A stretch of DNA of 64,000 nucleotides from positions 169,810-233,809 of the forward strand of contig NMRB01000652.1 in assembly GCA_002633025.1 (NCBI GenBank), read 5' to 3'. The translations under genes and the position numbers were made by a program. Shown here piece after piece: positions 60,654 through 64,000 of this stretch. The notes under the pieces are model-generated. The model ran no database searches. It was not told where the DNA came from and saw only the letters and a list, made by a program, of their open reading frames with translations. Every line of letters starts with the position of its first letter. Within the stretch, counting starts at the first letter, position 1. This DNA is from Notospermus geniculatus. Its lineage: Eukaryota; Nemertea; Pilidiophora; Heteronemertea; Lineidae.

Positions 60654-60827
60654 CAGGGGCAGATCCAGGATTTCGGAAAAGAGGGGGCCCCCTGTGCTAG
60701 AAACACTGAAATCTGCAGTGAATTTCAATGATTTGCTCCTAATTTCAGAATTTCACAGTCGATTTTAAAGATTTGTTGGCGAAAGGGGAGGCGAGCGCCC
60801 GCGGCGCCCCCTGTGGATTCGCGCCTG
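60654..60827. mobile_element. GGATCC MITE with TAGAT duplication
   Basis: CAGGGGCAGATCCAGGATTT to CTGTGGATTCGCGCCTG; TAGAT at 60649-60653 and 60828-60832. Confidence 0.9.
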
Positions 60828-60883
60828 TAGATTAGAGCCACCAAAGAAAGATGGTATTGGTGAAAATTCCTTGTAGCTGACCT

Positions 60884-61359
60884 CTTGGAACCTCCCTCAA
60901 TGGACACCTCTGCAAGGAGGACACCTCTTTATTAGGGCCACCAATGCTCAGTCCCAAATTGGTCATCTGTATAGTTGAACCTCTCTCTGGGACTGTCAGA
61001 TGCTGTCCTTAATTGAGAGGTGTCCTGATTACCTAGGCCAAGTTGAATCGAAACGACCACTAAAATTCAGTGTCCTTAATAAAGAGGTGGCCCAATTATA
61101 GAGGTTTCCAAGACACCCACACTGTCAACATGTGTGTGGTCGACTGTCAAATTGGTTTCAAAATTGCCATCAATGTTCTGAGGTACAGTGAAACCTCTCT
61201 TAATGGACACCTCTGCCAGGAGGACGCCTCTCTATTCAGGACACCCAAGTTCCATCCTGAATTGATCACTTCTATTCATTTTGACCTCTGTAATCACGAC
61301 AGAGGACAAAGGACACCATCTGTCCGCCCCGAAGGTGTCTTTAATTGAGAGGTTCCACT
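60884..61359. repeat. Two GGACACCTCT elements
   Basis: 60884-61112 has CTTGGAACCTCC / GAGGTTTCCAAG ends; 61187-61359 has AGTGAAACCTCTCTTA / TAATTGAGAGGTTCCACT ends. Both share TGGACACCTCTGC blocks. Confidence 0.85.
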
Positions 61360-61627
61360 TTTTACAACTTTTTGTCCATTTGGATGGACATCATTCTATC
61401 AACCTTAACGAGGTGCTGTAATTCTGGGTAACTATTTCGACTACTTTGATAATTTGGCCCAATTAACCTAATTATGTGTGATTGTTTTGCCTGTGTTTTT
61501 CAAGAAATATTGACATCAGTTGTTCTGAGAATGCGAGAAAATGATCATAATCAAATGGCAGGAGTCGAGATCACGAGATTTCAGACACCTTAATTCAATT
61601 TTGTCTTTTTCCTCTCTTCGTATAATA

Positions 61628-63100
61628 GATTTTTTCATTCCGGGCCAAAGCCACAGCCCTGGTAAGTATGGAAGAGGCCATCTCAAGCTACTCATGTTCC
61701 TCACTTGGATGGGGTATTTTACTTGCCCTTGCAAAGGAATGAAATGGTCCATGGACCATGTGCTCACTGGGTTGGACATAATAGTCTAATGACAGAGGGA
61801 GGTACATATCAGTTATGAGCAATCTGGGTCAAGTCATTCCCAGAAAAGACTTTCATGATTTTTGTGTTATGCCACCTGGCGGCCATATTAGATGTCCGAT
61901 CAGGCGGCAACTTCACATGCACATAAAGGTCATTTGCACGGGACCACATAGCACATTGGAGCGCTTTGGGTCAAGTCGTTCCTGAGTTACAGCACTTTGA
62001 TGATTTTCGAGTTACGCCAACTGGTGGCCATATTGGATGTCCGATCAGGCGGCAACTTCACATGCACATAAAGGTCATCTGCAGGGGGCCACATAGCACA
62101 TTGGAGCGCTTTGGGTTAAGGCATTCCCGAGTTACAGCACTTTGATGATCTCTGGCTTACGCCACCTGGCGGCCATATTGGATGTCCGATCGGGCCGAAA
62201 CTTCACATGGACATAAAAGTCATCTGTAGGGGGCCACATAGCACATTGGAGCGCTTTGGGTTAAGGCGTTCCTGAGTTACAGCACGTTGATGATTTTTGG
62301 GTTACGCCACCTGGTGGCCATGTTTGAAGTCAAATCAGGCCGAAATTTGACATGCATGTAAAGGTCATCTAGATGGAGGTAAATATCAAATTTGAGCACT
62401 CTGCGTCAAGCCGTTCCTGAGTAATAGCACTTACTTGATTTTCAGGTTACGCCACCTGGCGGCCATATTGGATGTCGAATCAGGCCGTAACTTGGTATTT
62501 TTTAAGGTACCCCTCCAATATATGTTTATGCAAGATATGAAGTGGCTCGGTGAAATAATGACAAACTGTGGCAGGTTCGTCACTTTTGTCGAACTTTGAC
62601 CTCTGTGACCTTGAAAAGTAGGTCAAATCAAAAACCCGTTATATATGTTATGTATCCTTATTAGCTACACCTATGATAAAAATTTGAAGATGATCCAGTC
62701 ATTAGTTCAGGAGTTATTGTACTTTTTGTGTTTTTGGTTTCCGCCACCTGGTGGCCAAACTGAGAGTTGAATCGGACCGAAACTTGGTGCCGTGGGTCAT
62801 CTGACCTAGGGGTATATATGTACCAAGTTTCAGATCAATAGCTCCAGCGGTTACGAAACGTGCCCTGCTAACGGACAACGACGGACGACGACGACGACGA
62901 CGACGGACGACGGACGCTGCACCATCGTAATAGCTCACCCCAGTGAGCTAACAAGGTACAACGCACCATGGCTTACTGTCCCATGCGACGGACTGAAGAG
63001 CAAGGGATGATTAATCCCATATGGCCCAGGCTGGATTCGAATCCGGGACCTGCCGCTTCAAGCTGAGCAGACGTGATAACCACTCAGCTATCAGGGCTGC
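61628..63100 (-). repeat. SINE-A copy split by a 1.2-kb element
   Basis: Body 61628-61739 ends CCCTTGCAAAGGA; 62951-63100 resumes ACAAGGTACAACGCACC and carries the head GGATTCGAATCCGGGACC. Joined, they give the sibling sequence GCAAAGGAACAAGGTACAAG (as at 22930). Confidence 0.9.
61740..62950. mobile_element. Hairpin-ended element with 145-bp tandem array
   Basis: GCCACCTGGCGGCC-type starts lie at 61871, 62016, 62161, 62306 and 62451, exactly 145 bp apart, then 62742 (about two periods on). The left end has the palindrome ATGGTCCATGGACCAT and GCTCACTGGGTTG; the right end has a GAC-rich tract and TAGCTCACCCCAGTGAGCTA. The right 380 bp is also present at 1-371. No obvious target duplication. 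A rolling-circle (Helitron-like) origin is inferred. Confidence 0.8.
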
Positions 63101-63429
63101 AGGTTTTCTGCCGGGGCACTGGTTTCCTCTACTCAGCTCTCGATTCTAACATTTGTTTTCGAAATGACAAAAATCACGGTTCCAGGAATTAAGAGCATAA
63201 GTACTTGGAATCCGCAGATATCAGCCCATTAAATCAAGTCAAACGTTAAATGTCTGCCACGGGGGAGTGATAACTCCCCTATGAAAATCACAAGGGAGGG
63301 ATTACACTTGCGTCTCTCCCACAAGGGGGAGATTCAACATCCATCATCTCGCGGGGAGATGACACCAGCTTGGTGACAAATTACACGGAGTAGTGGCAAC
63401 AACAGAAGAGGCTGACGATTGTGAGCAAT

Positions 63430-63665
63430 CGTCGCATGGGACAGTAAGCCGTGGTGCCTTGTACCTTGTACCTTTGCAAGGACAAGTAAAAGACCCCATC
63501 CAAGTGAGGAACGTGAGTAGCTTGAGATGGCCTCTTCCGTACCAGGGCCAATAATGCTATGGCTTCGGCTACATTTCTGGCTGATGAGATCTTGACTGCA
63601 TTTCTGATTGTGGCTACTTTTCTAGCTGTACTGTACATGTAACAGCCCTGACAGAAAAATATGGT
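63430..63665 (+). repeat. SINE-A copy with small internal insertion
   Basis: CGTCGCATGGGACAGTAAGC to CTTCGGC, then about 75 bp of unrelated sequence (63570-63644), then CCCTGACAGAAAAAT. The tRNA-like head is absent. Confidence 0.82.
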
Positions 63666-63888
63666 ACAGATATAGACAATTTCCATCCATTTGGATTATT
63701 TCGCCATACCAGCCCCTTATTTCTGTAACAACACACTCTCCCTACTCCCTCCTAAAGTATGATTCATGAAGCGCTGTCATTACAGCTTTGCCAGGCAATG
63801 GCCTCACCCCCTCTGTTACAATAACAAGAGGCACAGAGTACTGACAGTCAGCTGACAAATTTCCCTCTTGCTACATTATGTCTCAACA

Positions 63889-64000
63889 AGAGTGAAATCT
63901 CTCTTAGTGGACACCTCACCAAGCGGACACCTCTCTATTGAGGACACCAAAGTTCAGTCACAAACTGGTCATTTCTATTCATTTTGACCTCTGTATTAAA
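63889..64000 (+). repeat. GGACACCTCT element cut by window end
   Basis: AGTGAAATCTCTCTTAGTGG to TTTTGACCTCTGTATT; the left end matches 61187. Confidence 0.85.

Overview
The window is animal nuclear DNA. It has spliced genes with GT-AG introns, many tRNA-derived SINEs and many short inverted-repeat DNA transposons, at about 40-45% GC by eye. The gene content (a full-length APC with 15-aa, 20-aa and SAMP repeats plus a C-terminal PDZ ligand, and an ACP6-type phosphatase) fits a bilaterian. An invertebrate deuterostome (amphioxus, hemichordate or echinoderm) is my best guess, but I cannot fix the species from sequence alone. It is a draft assembly: there are two N runs (12265-12954, 36143-36489) and three lone Ns (3359, 5533, 20314), at least two of which sit on real breaks.

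Both recognisable genes lie on the minus strand. At the left edge is the 5' half of an ACP6-like histidine acid phosphatase (three exons, 2681 down to 702, continuing off the left end). About 6.7 kb upstream of it is APC, the scaffold of the beta-catenin destruction complex. Nine exons run from 47687 down to the stop at 9414. The last one is a single 8.9-kb exon holding most of the armadillo domain, all beta-catenin and Axin binding repeats, the basic region and the C-terminus. One armadillo-region exon is missing at the lone N at 20314, and the N-terminal dimerisation coiled coil was not found in the 16 kb upstream of the first visible exon.

Everything else is repeat. 2.7-9.4 kb holds minisatellites and MITEs between the genes. 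The 18.8-kb intron at 28.7-47.5 kb and the 47.7-64 kb flank are mosaics of SINEs and fold-back elements, often nested. Because SINE copies are numerous, several insertions can be read against an inferred empty site, with target-site duplications (TSDs) of TA, TTAA, 5, 8, 9 and 13 bp. I see no operon, CRISPR array, phage or other defence system. The unusual content is this dense and varied set of non-autonomous elements: two CAGG-ended families with 5-bp TSDs, a 284-bp near-perfect palindrome, a 100-bp element with a perfect 9-bp TSD, SINE dimers with a repeated junction, a hairpin-ended 145-bp-period array, and a small retro-inserted unit with a hammerhead-like core.
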